DNA of 64,000 nt, taken from positions 3,612,001 to 3,676,000 of the forward strand of contig NZ_JAHTBK010000001.1 in assembly GCF_020177575.1 (NCBI RefSeq), written 5' to 3'. Positions within the stretch are counted from its first letter, which is position 1; every line of letters starts with the position of its first letter. Below the pieces are notes generated by a model that worked only from the letters and a program-made list of their open reading frames with translations, was not told the origin of the DNA and made no database searches. This DNA comes from Hasllibacter sp. MH4015 (GTDB lineage: Bacteria; Pseudomonadota; Alphaproteobacteria; Rhodobacterales; Rhodobacteraceae). The position numbers were made by a program, and so were the translations under genes. Below are positions 16,051-22,934 of this stretch, piece by piece.

Positions 16051-16236
16051 GGCTTCACGCCTGTAGAATTGGCGTGGTGCCGAAGTCAGCGACCCAAACC
16101 GCTGAGTTCCGGCCCCTCCCAGTGTGTAGCCGGTGAGCGCGGCATCGTCTGACCGCTCCTCCAGCCAACTGAAACCCAAAGTCTGGGACGTCCCACGAAA
16201 AAGGCCCCCGCGCTGCGCGGAGGCCTTTTGTTTTTT
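16051..16236 (+). ncRNA. candidate structured small RNA: consecutive stem-loops ending in an intrinsic terminator
   Basis: Reading the plus strand, stems follow one another almost without spacers. SL1 16051-16081: GGC..CACGCC with GGCGTG..GCC. SL2 16082-16109: GAAGTCAGCG with CGCTGAGTTC, one mismatch. SL3 16109-16133: CCGGC with GCCGG, a long loop containing CCCCTCCC. SL4 16135-16158: GAGCG with CGCTC, followed by CTCC. SL5 16184-16195: the perfect palindrome TGGGACGTCCCA. The terminator is at 16203-16236. C-rich loops that could pair with Shine-Dalgarno sequences recall the alphaproteobacterial CCUCC-motif (CcsR/cuckoo) RNAs, which also follow small basic ORFs. The identity is a hypothesis; no promoter was identified with confidence. 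Confidence 0.5.
16198..16236. terminator. intrinsic terminator, usable in both directions
   Basis: GGCC-C-CCGCGC, a one-base apex, GCGCGG-A-GGCC (16203-16225), followed on the plus strand by TTTTGTTTTTT and preceded by AAAAA, so it ends both the upstream plus-strand transcript and phaB on the minus strand, whose stop codon is at 16251. Confidence 0.85.
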
Positions 16237-16250
16237 ACGCCGTCGTTCGG

Positions 16251-16973
16251 TCAGACGAAGAATTGCGCGCCGTTGGCGGAGATCGTCGATCCGTTGATGA
16301 AGCCGCTGTCGTCGGAGGCGAGGAAGCACACGCAGCGGGCGATTTCCTCGGGCTCACCCAGGCGGCCTGCGGGGATCTGGCCGATGATCGATTCGCGGAC
16401 CTTCTCGGGCACGGCCATGACCATCTCGGTCGCGATGTAGCCGGGGCAGATCGCGTTGGCGGTGATGCCGGCGCGCGCGCCTTCTTGGGCGAGCGACTTC
16501 ACGATGCCGAGGTCTCCGGCCTTAGTGGCGGCGTAGTTCACTTGCGCGAACTGGCCTTTCTGGCCGTTGATCGAGGAGATCACGATGACGCGGCCAAACT
16601 TGCGTTCGCGCATGCCGGGCCAGATCGGGTGAACGGTGTTGAAGACGCCGGTGAGGTTCGTGTCGATGACCTGGTGCCACTGCTCGGGCGTCATCTTGTG
16701 GAACGGCGCGTCGCGGGTGATGCCCGCGTTGGCGACGACGACGTCGATGGGGCCGAGATCGGCCTCGACCTGTTCGATGCCCGCCTTGGAGCTGTCGTAA
16801 TCGGCCACGTTCCACTTGTAGGTCTTGATCCCGGTCTCGTCCGTGAACTTGGCTGCGGCTTCGTCATTGCCCGCGTAGGTGGCGGCGACATTGTAGCCTT
16901 CGGCCTTGAGGGCCTTCGAGATGGCTTCGCCGATACCGCGGCTGCCGCCGGTGACCAGTGCGACTCGTCCCAT
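16251..16973 (-). CDS. phaB: acetoacetyl-CoA reductase (NADPH), polyhydroxybutyrate synthesis
   Basis: Short-chain dehydrogenase that reduces acetoacetyl-CoA to (R)-3-hydroxybutyryl-CoA for polyhydroxybutyrate. The 240-residue protein has the nucleotide motif TGGSRGIGEAI (7-17), NAG in VVVANAGIT, catalytic Ser in VISSINGQKGQF and YAATK as the YxxxK pair. QKGQFGQ-like residues and the C-terminal GLHM-like ending (SANGAQFFV) fit PhaB. An AGGAGAG site precedes the ATG. It lies downstream of phaA on the same strand but a strong hairpin (17021-17053) separates them, so its dose may differ from PhaA. No phaC synthase is in the window. Confidence 0.93.
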   Translation of the reverse strand: MGRVALVTGGSRGIGEAISKALKAEGYNVAATYAGNDEAAAKFTDETGIKTYKWNVADYDSSKAGIEQVEADLGPIDVVVANAGITRDAPFHKMTPEQWHQVIDTNLTGVFNTVHPIWPGMRERKFGRVIVISSINGQKGQFAQVNYAATKAGDLGIVKSLAQEGARAGITANAICPGYIATEMVMAVPEKVRESIIGQIPAGRLGEPEEIARCVCFLASDDSGFINGSTISANGAQFFV

Positions 16974-17020
16974 GTGTGTCTCTCCTTCTGAATGTGTTGG
17001 AAATCTTGTTAGCGAAATAG

Positions 17021-17053
17021 AAACGGCTGCGCAATTATCTTGCGCAGCCGTTT
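17021..17053. terminator. 13-bp perfect hairpin between phaA and phaB
   Basis: AAACGGCTGCGCA (17021-17033) and TGCGCAGCCGTTT (17041-17053) are exact complements around a 7-base loop. On the minus strand TTTCTATTT follows, making a terminator or attenuator between phaA and phaB; a processing or stability element is the alternative. Confidence 0.65.
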
Positions 17054-17066
17054 TCTGATAGGCGGA

Positions 17067-18242
17067 TCAATCGCGCTCGACGCAGAGGGCAACGCCCATG
17101 CCGCCGCCGATGCAGAGCGTGGCGAGGCCTTTCTTGGCGTCGCGGCGCTGCATTTCAAAGAGCAGCGTGTTCAGGACGCGGCAGCCCGAGGCGCCGATCG
17201 GGTGGCCGATGGCGATGGCGCCGCCGTTCACGTTCACGATCTCAGGATCCCAGCCCATATCCTTGTTCACGGCACAGGCCTGGGCGGCGAAGGCTTCGTT
17301 GGCTTCCACGAGGTCGAGATCCTCGACCTTCCAGCCCGCCTTTTCCAAGGCCTTGCGCGAGGCGTAGATCGGACCGACACCCATGATGGAGGGGTCGAGG
17401 CCCGCGGTGGCGTAGGAGGCGATGCGCGCGAGCGGCTGGATGCCGCGCTTTTCAGCGTCGTCGGCGGACATGAGCAGCGTTGCAGCCGCACCGTCATTGA
17501 GGCCGGAGGCGTTGGCGGCGGTGACGGAGCCGTCCTTGGTGAAGGCAGGGCGCAGTTTTTGCATCGCCTCCATGGTGGCGCCGTGGCGGATGTATTCGTC
17601 CTGGTCGACGGTGATGTCGCCCTTGCGGTTGGGCACGGTGACGGCGGTGATCTCATCGGCGAACTTGCCCGCCTTCTGGGCGGCTTCGGCCTTGTTTTGC
17701 GAGGCGACGGCGAATTCATCCTGCTGTTCGCGGGAAATCTGCCACTTCTCGGCCACGTTCTCCGCCGTCTGGCCCATATGGTAGCCGTTGAAGGCATCCC
17801 AAAGGCCATCGCGGATCATCGTGTCGATATACTTCATGTCGCCCATCTTCTGACCCTGGCGCAGCGCGGCGGCATGGGGGGACATGGACATGTTTTCCTG
17901 GCCACCGGCGATGACGATTGCGGCATCGCCAAGCTGGATGTGCTGTGCGCCGAGGGCCACGGCACGCAGGCCGGACCCGCAAACCTGGTTGATGCCCCAT
18001 GCGGCGGCTTCCTGCGGGAGGCCGGCGTTGATATGGGCCTGACGGGCCGGGTTCTGGCCTTGGGCGGCGGTCAGGACCTGACCCAGGATCGTTTCCGACA
18101 CCTCTGATTTGTCGACGCCTGCGCGTTCGACCACGGCTTCGATCACGGTCTTGCCGAGGTCGTGGGCGGGCGTGTTGGCAAAAGAGCCGAGGAAGCTGCC
18201 AACCGGGGTACGCGCGGCAGAAGCGATGACAACATTCGTCAT
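17067..18242 (-). CDS. phaA: acetyl-CoA C-acetyltransferase (beta-ketothiolase)
   Basis: Condenses two acetyl-CoA to acetoacetyl-CoA, feeding polyhydroxybutyrate and the ethylmalonyl-CoA pathway. The 391 residues from the ATG at 18242 equal the usual PhaA length. Nucleophile Cys is in [11 protein letters not shown] (about 89), the general-base His in IGHPIGASG (about 348) and the second Cys in TLCIGGGMG (about 378). The site AAAGGA lies upstream of the ATG; the open frame continues 35 codons further without similarity. Neighbour phaB supports the PHB role. Confidence 0.95.
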   Translation of the reverse strand: MTNVVIASAARTPVGSFLGSFANTPAHDLGKTVIEAVVERAGVDKSEVSETILGQVLTAAQGQNPARQAHINAGLPQEAAAWGINQVCGSGLRAVALGAQHIQLGDAAIVIAGGQENMSMSPHAAALRQGQKMGDMKYIDTMIRDGLWDAFNGYHMGQTAENVAEKWQISREQQDEFAVASQNKAEAAQKAGKFADEITAVTVPNRKGDITVDQDEYIRHGATMEAMQKLRPAFTKDGSVTAANASGLNDGAAATLLMSADDAEKRGIQPLARIASYATAGLDPSIMGVGPIYASRKALEKAGWKVEDLDLVEANEAFAAQACAVNKDMGWDPEIVNVNGGAIAIGHPIGASGCRVLNTLLFEMQRRDAKKGLATLCIGGGMGVALCVERD

Positions 18243-18311
18243 GGGGTCTTGTCCTTTCGTGTTCGGATCGCGCGCCGGATGCGGCGCGGAACCCTCATTC
18301 ATCTGCGCCCG

Positions 18312-18340
18312 CTGATAGGGTGCAGGGGCAGGAACGGCAA
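18312..18340 (-). promoter_or_regulatory. candidate promoter of phaA
   Basis: On the minus strand TTGCCG (18335-18340) and TATCAG (18312-18317) are 17 bases apart, giving a start about 65 bases before the phaA ATG. Matches are moderate. Confidence 0.35.
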
Positions 18341-18365
18341 CGGACACGGTGTCTCAGGCGTTGAA

Positions 18366-18392
18366 ATGCAGGCGGATATGCGCCGCCTGCAT
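18366..18392. other. 10-bp inverted repeat between phaA and the EAL gene
   Basis: ATGCAGGCGG (18366-18375) and CCGCCTGCAT (18383-18392) are exact complements with a 7-base spacer. No T-tract follows on either strand. It could be the end signal of the upstream EAL gene transcript or an operator for phaA, whose candidate -35 lies 26 bases away. The 217-base gap 18243-18459 holds nothing else I can support. Confidence 0.4.
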
Positions 18393-18459
18393 GGATTGCG
18401 GGCGGGTCGGATGGCAGGGGGCGTAGGTGGTCAGACGCGACGGATGCGGCGGCGATTGG

Positions 18460-19290
18460 TCAGGCGGAGCGCGAGAGGCTGCGCAAATCGCCTTCGGGCA
18501 GTTTCAGGGTCGGTGGCCCGAAATAGTATCCTTGCAGGCAATCAGCCCCGGCGGCGGCCAGCCATTTCGCCTCCGCCTCCGTTTCGACGGACTCGGCCAC
18601 GACAAGCATGTCGAAATGCTTGGCGAGGGAAATCAGCGCCTCCGACAGGACCTGGTTGTCCGCATCCTCCGCGATATTGCGCGAGAACTGGCCGTCGATC
18701 TTCAGGATGTCGAAGTAGAAGGTCTTGAAATGGCGGAAGGCGGTGTAGCCCGCGCCGAAATCGTCGAGCGCGAAGGTGATGCCCTTGTCCTGCATATCCT
18801 CCATGAAAATGGCCACGATTTCCGGCATCATCATGACGGAGCTCTCTGTGATCTCCAGGATCAGGCGTTCGGCGACCGTGGGGTGATCGCGCAGGCAGGT
18901 GCGCAGGATCTGCATCCAGCGGGGATAGCCGACGGAGCGCGCGGACATGTTGATGGACAGGCGCAGCCACGGATGCTGCTTGAGCATCTGGAGGCCGATC
19001 TGGAGCGCCGCGCAATCAATCTGGCGGCCGATGTCGCTGTCTTCGACTGCGCCCATGAAATCGCGGGCGGGAATGATGCGACCGGTTTCGTCGAGCAGAC
19101 GGATCAGCCCCTCGAAAAACGCGATGCCGCGTCCGTCGGAGCGCATGATCGGCTGAAACGCGAGACGCGCATCGCCGCGGCCGAGCGCCTGCTGGACCAT
19201 CGCCAATGTGCCGCGATCCCGCTGGGAGATGGCCGCATCAAGCGGACTTTCCGTTCCCGGTTCTGCCAACTCCACGCCGATATCGCGCAT
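18460..19290 (-). CDS. EAL-domain cyclic di-GMP phosphodiesterase
   Basis: A stand-alone EAL protein of 276 residues with no GGDEF domain or membrane segment. The signature reads EGLIR instead of EALIR, but the ExLxR pattern is kept, and the other catalytic elements are visible: Asn in LSINMSARS, Glu in LEITES, the two Asp in ALDDFGAGY, Lys in LKIDGQF and Glu in VVAESVETE. Activity is therefore likely: hydrolysis of cyclic di-GMP to pGpG. The ATG at 19290 is chosen because longer starts would run into tag, which is divergent and begins at 19390. No sensory domain; about 40 N-terminal residues are unassigned. Confidence 0.85.
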   Translation of the reverse strand: MRDIGVELAEPGTESPLDAAISQRDRGTLAMVQQALGRGDARLAFQPIMRSDGRGIAFFEGLIRLLDETGRIIPARDFMGAVEDSDIGRQIDCAALQIGLQMLKQHPWLRLSINMSARSVGYPRWMQILRTCLRDHPTVAERLILEITESSVMMMPEIVAIFMEDMQDKGITFALDDFGAGYTAFRHFKTFYFDILKIDGQFSRNIAEDADNQVLSEALISLAKHFDMLVVAESVETEAEAKWLAAAGADCLQGYYFGPPTLKLPEGDLRSLSRSA

Positions 19291-19389
19291 CGTGCCACTC
19301 CAAATCTGCTCCGATTGCGGTGGTACGGGCCGAGGCTTTAAGGAAGGGTGAAATTCGACATTTGCGTCGAATGAGCGGGAGTTTACGGG

Positions 19390-19974
19390 ATGGGCGATCG
19401 GGCAGACGGGCGATGCACCTGGTGCGGGGACGATCCGCTTTACGTCGCCTACCACAACCGAGAGTGGGGCGTGCCGGAATATGACAGCCGAGCGCTATGG
19501 GAAAAGCTGATCCTCGATGGATTTCAGGCGGGTCTGGCGTGGATCACGATCCTGCGCAAACGCGATGCGTTTCGCGAGGCGTTCGAGGGGTTCGACCCGG
19601 CGGTGATCGCGCAATGGGGAGAGCCGGACGTGCAACGCCTGTTGGGCAATGCGGGGATCGTGCGCCATCGGGGCAAGTGCGAGGCGGCGATCACGAACGC
19701 GCGGGCGTGGGAGGCGATGGAACACCGGGGCGGGTTCGACGCCTTCGTGTGGGATTTCGTGGACGGCACGCCGCTGGTCAATCACTTCGTGCGCCAAACC
19801 GACGTGCCGCCCCAGACGGAGATGTCGGTGCGCATGTCGAAGGAGCTCAAGACGGCGGGGTTCCGGTTTTGCGGCCCGACGATCGTTTATGCGTGGCTGG
19901 AGGCGTGTGGCGTTGTGAACGATCACCTGGTCGGTTGTCCGAGACATGCGGAGGTTCAAGCGCTTGCCCGGTAA
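19390..19974 (+). CDS. tag: DNA-3-methyladenine glycosylase I
   Basis: Base-excision repair enzyme that removes 3-methyladenine. The 194-residue protein has CTWCGDDPLYVAYHNREWG at the start, including the Cys and His ligands of the Tag zinc site, and the matching C-terminal ligands in NDHLVGCPRH. Substrate-pocket residues FQAGLAWITIL and the Glu of NREWG are present. It is divergent from the EAL gene and convergent with tlpA, with a REP-like element just after its stop. Confident. Confidence 0.94.
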   Translation: MGDRADGRCTWCGDDPLYVAYHNREWGVPEYDSRALWEKLILDGFQAGLAWITILRKRDAFREAFEGFDPAVIAQWGEPDVQRLLGNAGIVRHRGKCEAAITNARAWEAMEHRGGFDAFVWDFVDGTPLVNHFVRQTDVPPQTEMSVRMSKELKTAGFRFCGPTIVYAWLEACGVVNDHLVGCPRHAEVQALAR

Positions 19975-19977
19975 GGT

Positions 19978-20036
19978 GTGAGGGGGCTCTGCCCCCGGCT
20001 GCGCCTCCCCCGGGATATTTTGGGCACATGGAAGAC
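19978..20036. repeat. REP-like dispersed intergenic element typical of Rhodobacterales
   Basis: Between the convergent tag and tlpA genes: GGGGGC TCT GCCCCC hairpin (19982-19996), then CGGCTGCGCCTCCCCCGGGA and TATTTTGGGCACATGGAAGA. From memory, very similar hairpin-plus-CCCCCGGGATATTT-plus-GGxxAxATGAAAGA segments are scattered between genes in many Rhodobacter and Roseobacter genomes. It is the only copy I noticed in this window. It may act as a bidirectional transcript end. Confidence 0.65.
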
Positions 20037-20064
20037 GGGACGTGTCGATCAGGGGTGCGGCGGA

Positions 20065-20622
20065 TCAGCTGTTGCCGGCGATCAGCGCCTCGATCACCGC
20101 GATGGCTTCGGGGGAGGACCAATCCGCATCGCCGCGGAGCCGCGCAATCTCCTGCCCCATGCCGTCCAGAATGACCGTTATCGGAAGGCCGAAAATGCCC
20201 ATCTCGCGCGCGATCTGCTGGTTGATGTCGCGGTATTGGGGCAGGGCGGTGATCCCCTCTTCCTCGAAAAACCGTTGGATGGCCTGGGGCGGATTGCGCC
20301 CGGTGGCGAGGGTGACGACCTGAAAATCCTCACCCCCGAGGGTCTGTTGCAGGGTTTGGAGGGACGGCATCTCCTCCCGACAGGGCGCGCACCACGTGGC
20401 CCAGAAATTCAGCACGACGATGCGGCCCGAAAAATCGTTCAGCGTGCCTTCGCTTTCGTCCGGCAGCAGGAACGGCGCGTCGGAGACGGGGGCTGGCGCG
20501 TCGTGGATCACCAGCCCCCGCATGTCGCCCGTCAGAAGGTCCGAGACGTCCTGGGCCATGGCGACATTTGCGCAAAGCCCTGCGGCGATGTAAGCGGCAG
20601 TGAGACAGAACTTGCGGACCAT
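20065..20622 (-). CDS. TlpA-type thiol:disulfide thioredoxin, periplasmic
   Basis: A 185-residue exported thioredoxin-fold protein. A signal peptide covers about residues 1-24 (VRKFC..IAAGLCANVAMAQ), followed by a redoxin domain with the active site WCAPC in FWATWCAPCREEMPSL, and the cis-Pro in IFGLPITVILD. It probably keeps cytochrome-maturation or oxidase-assembly cysteines reduced, as for TlpA homologues. Start at 20622 has AAGGGG upstream. It is divergent from argH with only 28 bases between start codons, the tlpA-argH pairing I recall as conserved in Rhodobacterales. Confidence 0.88.
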   Translation of the reverse strand: MVRKFCLTAAYIAAGLCANVAMAQDVSDLLTGDMRGLVIHDAPAPVSDAPFLLPDESEGTLNDFSGRIVVLNFWATWCAPCREEMPSLQTLQQTLGGEDFQVVTLATGRNPPQAIQRFFEEEGITALPQYRDINQQIAREMGIFGLPITVILDGMGQEIARLRGDADWSSPEAIAVIEALIAGNS

Positions 20623-20650
20623 TGGGTTCCCCTTCGACAAGGCGTGACAC

Positions 20651-22066
20651 ATGAGCAACCAGGACCCTTACGACACCCGGACCAGCACCGCCAACACGAT
20701 GTGGGGCGGACGCTTTGCCGACGGTCCCGATGCGATCATGGAGGCGATCAACGCATCCATCGGCTTCGACCAGCTGCTGGCACGGCAGGACATCGAAGGG
20801 TCCCGCGCCCATGCGGCCATGTTGTCCGCCACGGGCATCGTCAGGGATAACGATGTGGAGGCGATCCGGGAAGGGCTGCTCACCGTATTGTCAGAGATCG
20901 AAGGGGGCACGTTTGCCTTCTCCACGGCGCTGGAAGACATCCACATGAATGTGGAGGCGCGCCTGAAGGAGGTCGTGGGAGAGGCCGCGGGCCGCCTGCA
21001 CACCGCCCGGTCGCGCAACGACCAGGTGGCGACCGATTTCAAGCTGTGGGTCCGTGACCAGATGGACGCCGCGATTGCCGGGCTGGAGGCGTTGCAGCGC
21101 GCGCTTCTGGGACAGGCGGAGGCGGGCGCCGATTGGGTCATGCCCGGCTTCACCCATTTGCAGACGGCACAACCCGTGACCTGGGGCCATCACATGATGG
21201 CCTATGTGGAGATGTTCGGGCGCGACGCCTCTCGCTTCCGCGACGCGCGGGCGCGGATGAACGAGTCGCCGTTGGGCGCCGCCGCCTTGGCGGGCACGAG
21301 TTTCCCGATTGACCGCGACATGACGGCAAAGGCGCTTGGCTTCGACCGGCCCTGCGCCAACTCGCTGGATGCGGTGAGCGACCGGGATTTCGCGCTGGAC
21401 TTCCTCTCAGCCGCGAGCATCTGCGCCATGCACCTTAGCCGGTTGGCGGAAGAACTTGTCATCTGGTCGTCGGCGCAGTTCCGCTTCGTGTCACTGAGCG
21501 ACCGGTTCTCCACCGGCTCCTCTATCATGCCGCAGAAGAAGAATCCGGATGCGGCGGAGCTGATCCGCGCAAAGATCGGGCGCATCTTCGGGGCGAATGT
21601 CGCCTTGATGACGGTGATGAAAGGTCTGCCCTTGGCCTATTCCAAGGACATGCAGGAGGACAAGGAACAGGTCTTCGATGCCGCCGATAACCTGATGCTG
21701 GCGCTGGCGGCGATGGAGGGGATGGCCCGTGACATGCGGGCGCGCGTGCCCGAACTCGAAGCGGCCGCAGCCAGCGGTTTTTCCACGGCGACGGATCTGG
21801 CGGATTGGCTGGTCCGGGCGCTGGATATGCCCTTCCGGGATGCGCATCACGTCACCGGCAGTCTTGTAAAGCTGGCCGAGGACAAGGGCTGTGACCTGCC
21901 CGATCTGTCATTGGCGGAGATGCAATCGGTCCACGGGGATATCACGGACGCGGTCTTCGACGTGCTGGGGGTCCATAATTCGGTGGCGTCCCGCACGTCC
22001 TATGGCGGGACAGCGCCGGTGCGCGTGCGCGAGCAGATCGCGCGCTGGCGCGATATCCTTGGCTGA
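20651..22066 (+). CDS. argH: argininosuccinate lyase
   Basis: Final step of arginine synthesis: splits argininosuccinate into arginine and fumarate. The 471-residue protein is normal length and carries the superfamily signature [12 protein letters not shown], with the catalytic Ser at its start, plus [14 protein letters not shown] and [13 protein letters not shown] small lipoprotein gene follows 39 bases downstream. In the usual alphaproteobacterial order lysA would come next; here greA does. Confidence 0.95.
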   Translation: MSNQDPYDTRTSTANTMWGGRFADGPDAIMEAINASIGFDQLLARQDIEGSRAHAAMLSATGIVRDNDVEAIREGLLTVLSEIEGGTFAFSTALEDIHMNVEARLKEVVGEAAGRLHTARSRNDQVATDFKLWVRDQMDAAIAGLEALQRALLGQAEAGADWVMPGFTHLQTAQPVTWGHHMMAYVEMFGRDASRFRDARARMNESPLGAAALAGTSFPIDRDMTAKALGFDRPCANSLDAVSDRDFALDFLSAASICAMHLSRLAEELVIWSSAQFRFVSLSDRFSTGSSIMPQKKNPDAAELIRAKIGRIFGANVALMTVMKGLPLAYSKDMQEDKEQVFDAADNLMLALAAMEGMARDMRARVPELEAAAASGFSTATDLADWLVRALDMPFRDAHHVTGSLVKLAEDKGCDLPDLSLAEMQSVHGDITDAVFDVLGVHNSVASRTSYGGTAPVRVREQIARWRDILG

Positions 22067-22105
22067 GCTAGGCTTGCATCACCGATGCTGCGTGGAAGGA
22101 CGAAG

Positions 22106-22264
22106 ATGATGACCCGAGTGATGAGTGGTTTGCTGATCGTGGCCTGCCTTGGCCTTGCCGCCTGCGGTGTCGACGGTGCGCCCGAGCGCCCGGATCGGGC
22201 CGCGCAGGCCGTGGGCGTGTCGGTAAGCGGGACGGTTTCGGTAGGGATCACCGGCCACGATTGA
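22106..22264 (+). CDS. small lipoprotein (LptM/YifL-like, argH-linked)
   Basis: A 52-residue protein with a lipoprotein signal: MMTRV, hydrophobic core, lipobox LAAC with Cys20, then about 32 residues, Pro/Arg-rich and then Val/Gly/Ser-rich. An AAGGACGAAG site precedes the ATG. Such a lipoprotein sits between argH and lysA in many proteobacteria and is often annotated as LptM-like, an outer-membrane peptide linked to lipopolysaccharide-transport maturation in E. coli. Only the lipobox and context support that here. Confidence 0.75.
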   Translation: MMTRVMSGLLIVACLGLAACGVDGAPERPDRAAQAVGVSVSGTVSVGITGHD

Positions 22265-22308
22265 GCGACGGATCGCCCGCGATCCGGGCCGCGCAGTGTC
22301 AATCCCAG

Positions 22309-22337
22309 TTGAACCCGCGTCCGTTCGGGCCTAGATT
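22309..22337 (+). promoter_or_regulatory. candidate sigma-70 promoter of greA
   Basis: TTGAAC (22309-22314), a 17-base spacer and TAGATT (22332-22337) form one of the best promoter matches in the window. Transcription would start near 22344, just before the hairpin at 22346, leaving a 65-base greA leader. Confidence 0.55.
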
Positions 22338-22345
22338 CCCGTTAT

Positions 22346-22383
22346 CCCCGGCTGGCACCTGCCTTGGCCGGGGCTTTTGTTTG
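22346..22383 (+). terminator. terminator-like hairpin between the argH lipoprotein and greA (possible greA leader attenuator)
   Basis: CCCCGGC and GCCGGGG enclose a 14-base loop (22346-22373), followed by CTTTTGTTT. It may simply end the argH-lipoprotein transcript; but since the greA promoter candidate lies directly upstream, RNA started there would begin with this hairpin. In E. coli the greA leader also makes short terminated RNA (GraL), an established parallel. Confidence 0.65.
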
Positions 22384-22409
22384 AAATCGCATCCGCAAGG
22401 CTTCGACCG

Positions 22410-22880
22410 ATGGAAAAGATCCCGATGACGCCCGCGGGCCACAAGGCCCTGAACGAGGAACTCAAGCAGCTCAAGAGTGTGGAGCGCCCCGCGATCATCC
22501 GCGCGATTTCCGAGGCGCGGGAGCATGGCGATCTGTCGGAGAATGCCGAATACCACTCCGCCAAGGAGAAGCAGTCCTTCATCGAGGGCCGCATCAAGGA
22601 GCTGGAGGGCATGATCTCGCTTGCGCAGGTCATTGATCCGTCGACGCTGTCGGGGCCGATCAAGTTCGGCGCGACGGTGGAGTTGGTCGACGAAGAGACC
22701 GAGGAAGAAAAGACCTACCAGATCGTGGGAGAGGCCGAGGCCGACATCGAGAAGGGGCGGCTGAACATCAAGTCCCCCCTGGCGCGTGCCTTGATCGGCA
22801 AGGAGGAGGGCGATAGCGTTGAAGTGCGGACGCCCGGCGGCTCCAAGGACTACGAAATCGTCAAGATTTCCTACGTGTGA
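22410..22880 (+). CDS. greA: transcription elongation factor GreA
   Basis: Rescues backtracked RNA polymerase by stimulating transcript cleavage. The 156-residue protein has the N-terminal coiled coil with the acidic tip motif ([16 protein letters not shown], about 41-56) and the C-terminal FKBP-like domain ending in [20 protein letters not shown]. The start is the ATG at 22410, giving [10 protein letters not shown]. No partner gene is clear; the next ORF is an uncharacterised membrane protein 54 bases on. Confidence 0.95.
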   Translation: MEKIPMTPAGHKALNEELKQLKSVERPAIIRAISEAREHGDLSENAEYHSAKEKQSFIEGRIKELEGMISLAQVIDPSTLSGPIKFGATVELVDEETEEEKTYQIVGEAEADIEKGRLNIKSPLARALIGKEEGDSVEVRTPGGSKDYEIVKISYV

Positions 22881-22934
22881 TGGCGGGGGTGGTCGGCCCT
22901 GCATGGATGTTTGTCAACGTTTTTAAGGCGGCCC

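Noticed and set aside
15925-16329. A 134-codon minus-strand open frame across the stem-loop region
   Set aside because: Overlaps phaB's end and the terminator, has no ribosome site and its sequence follows from the stems themselves.
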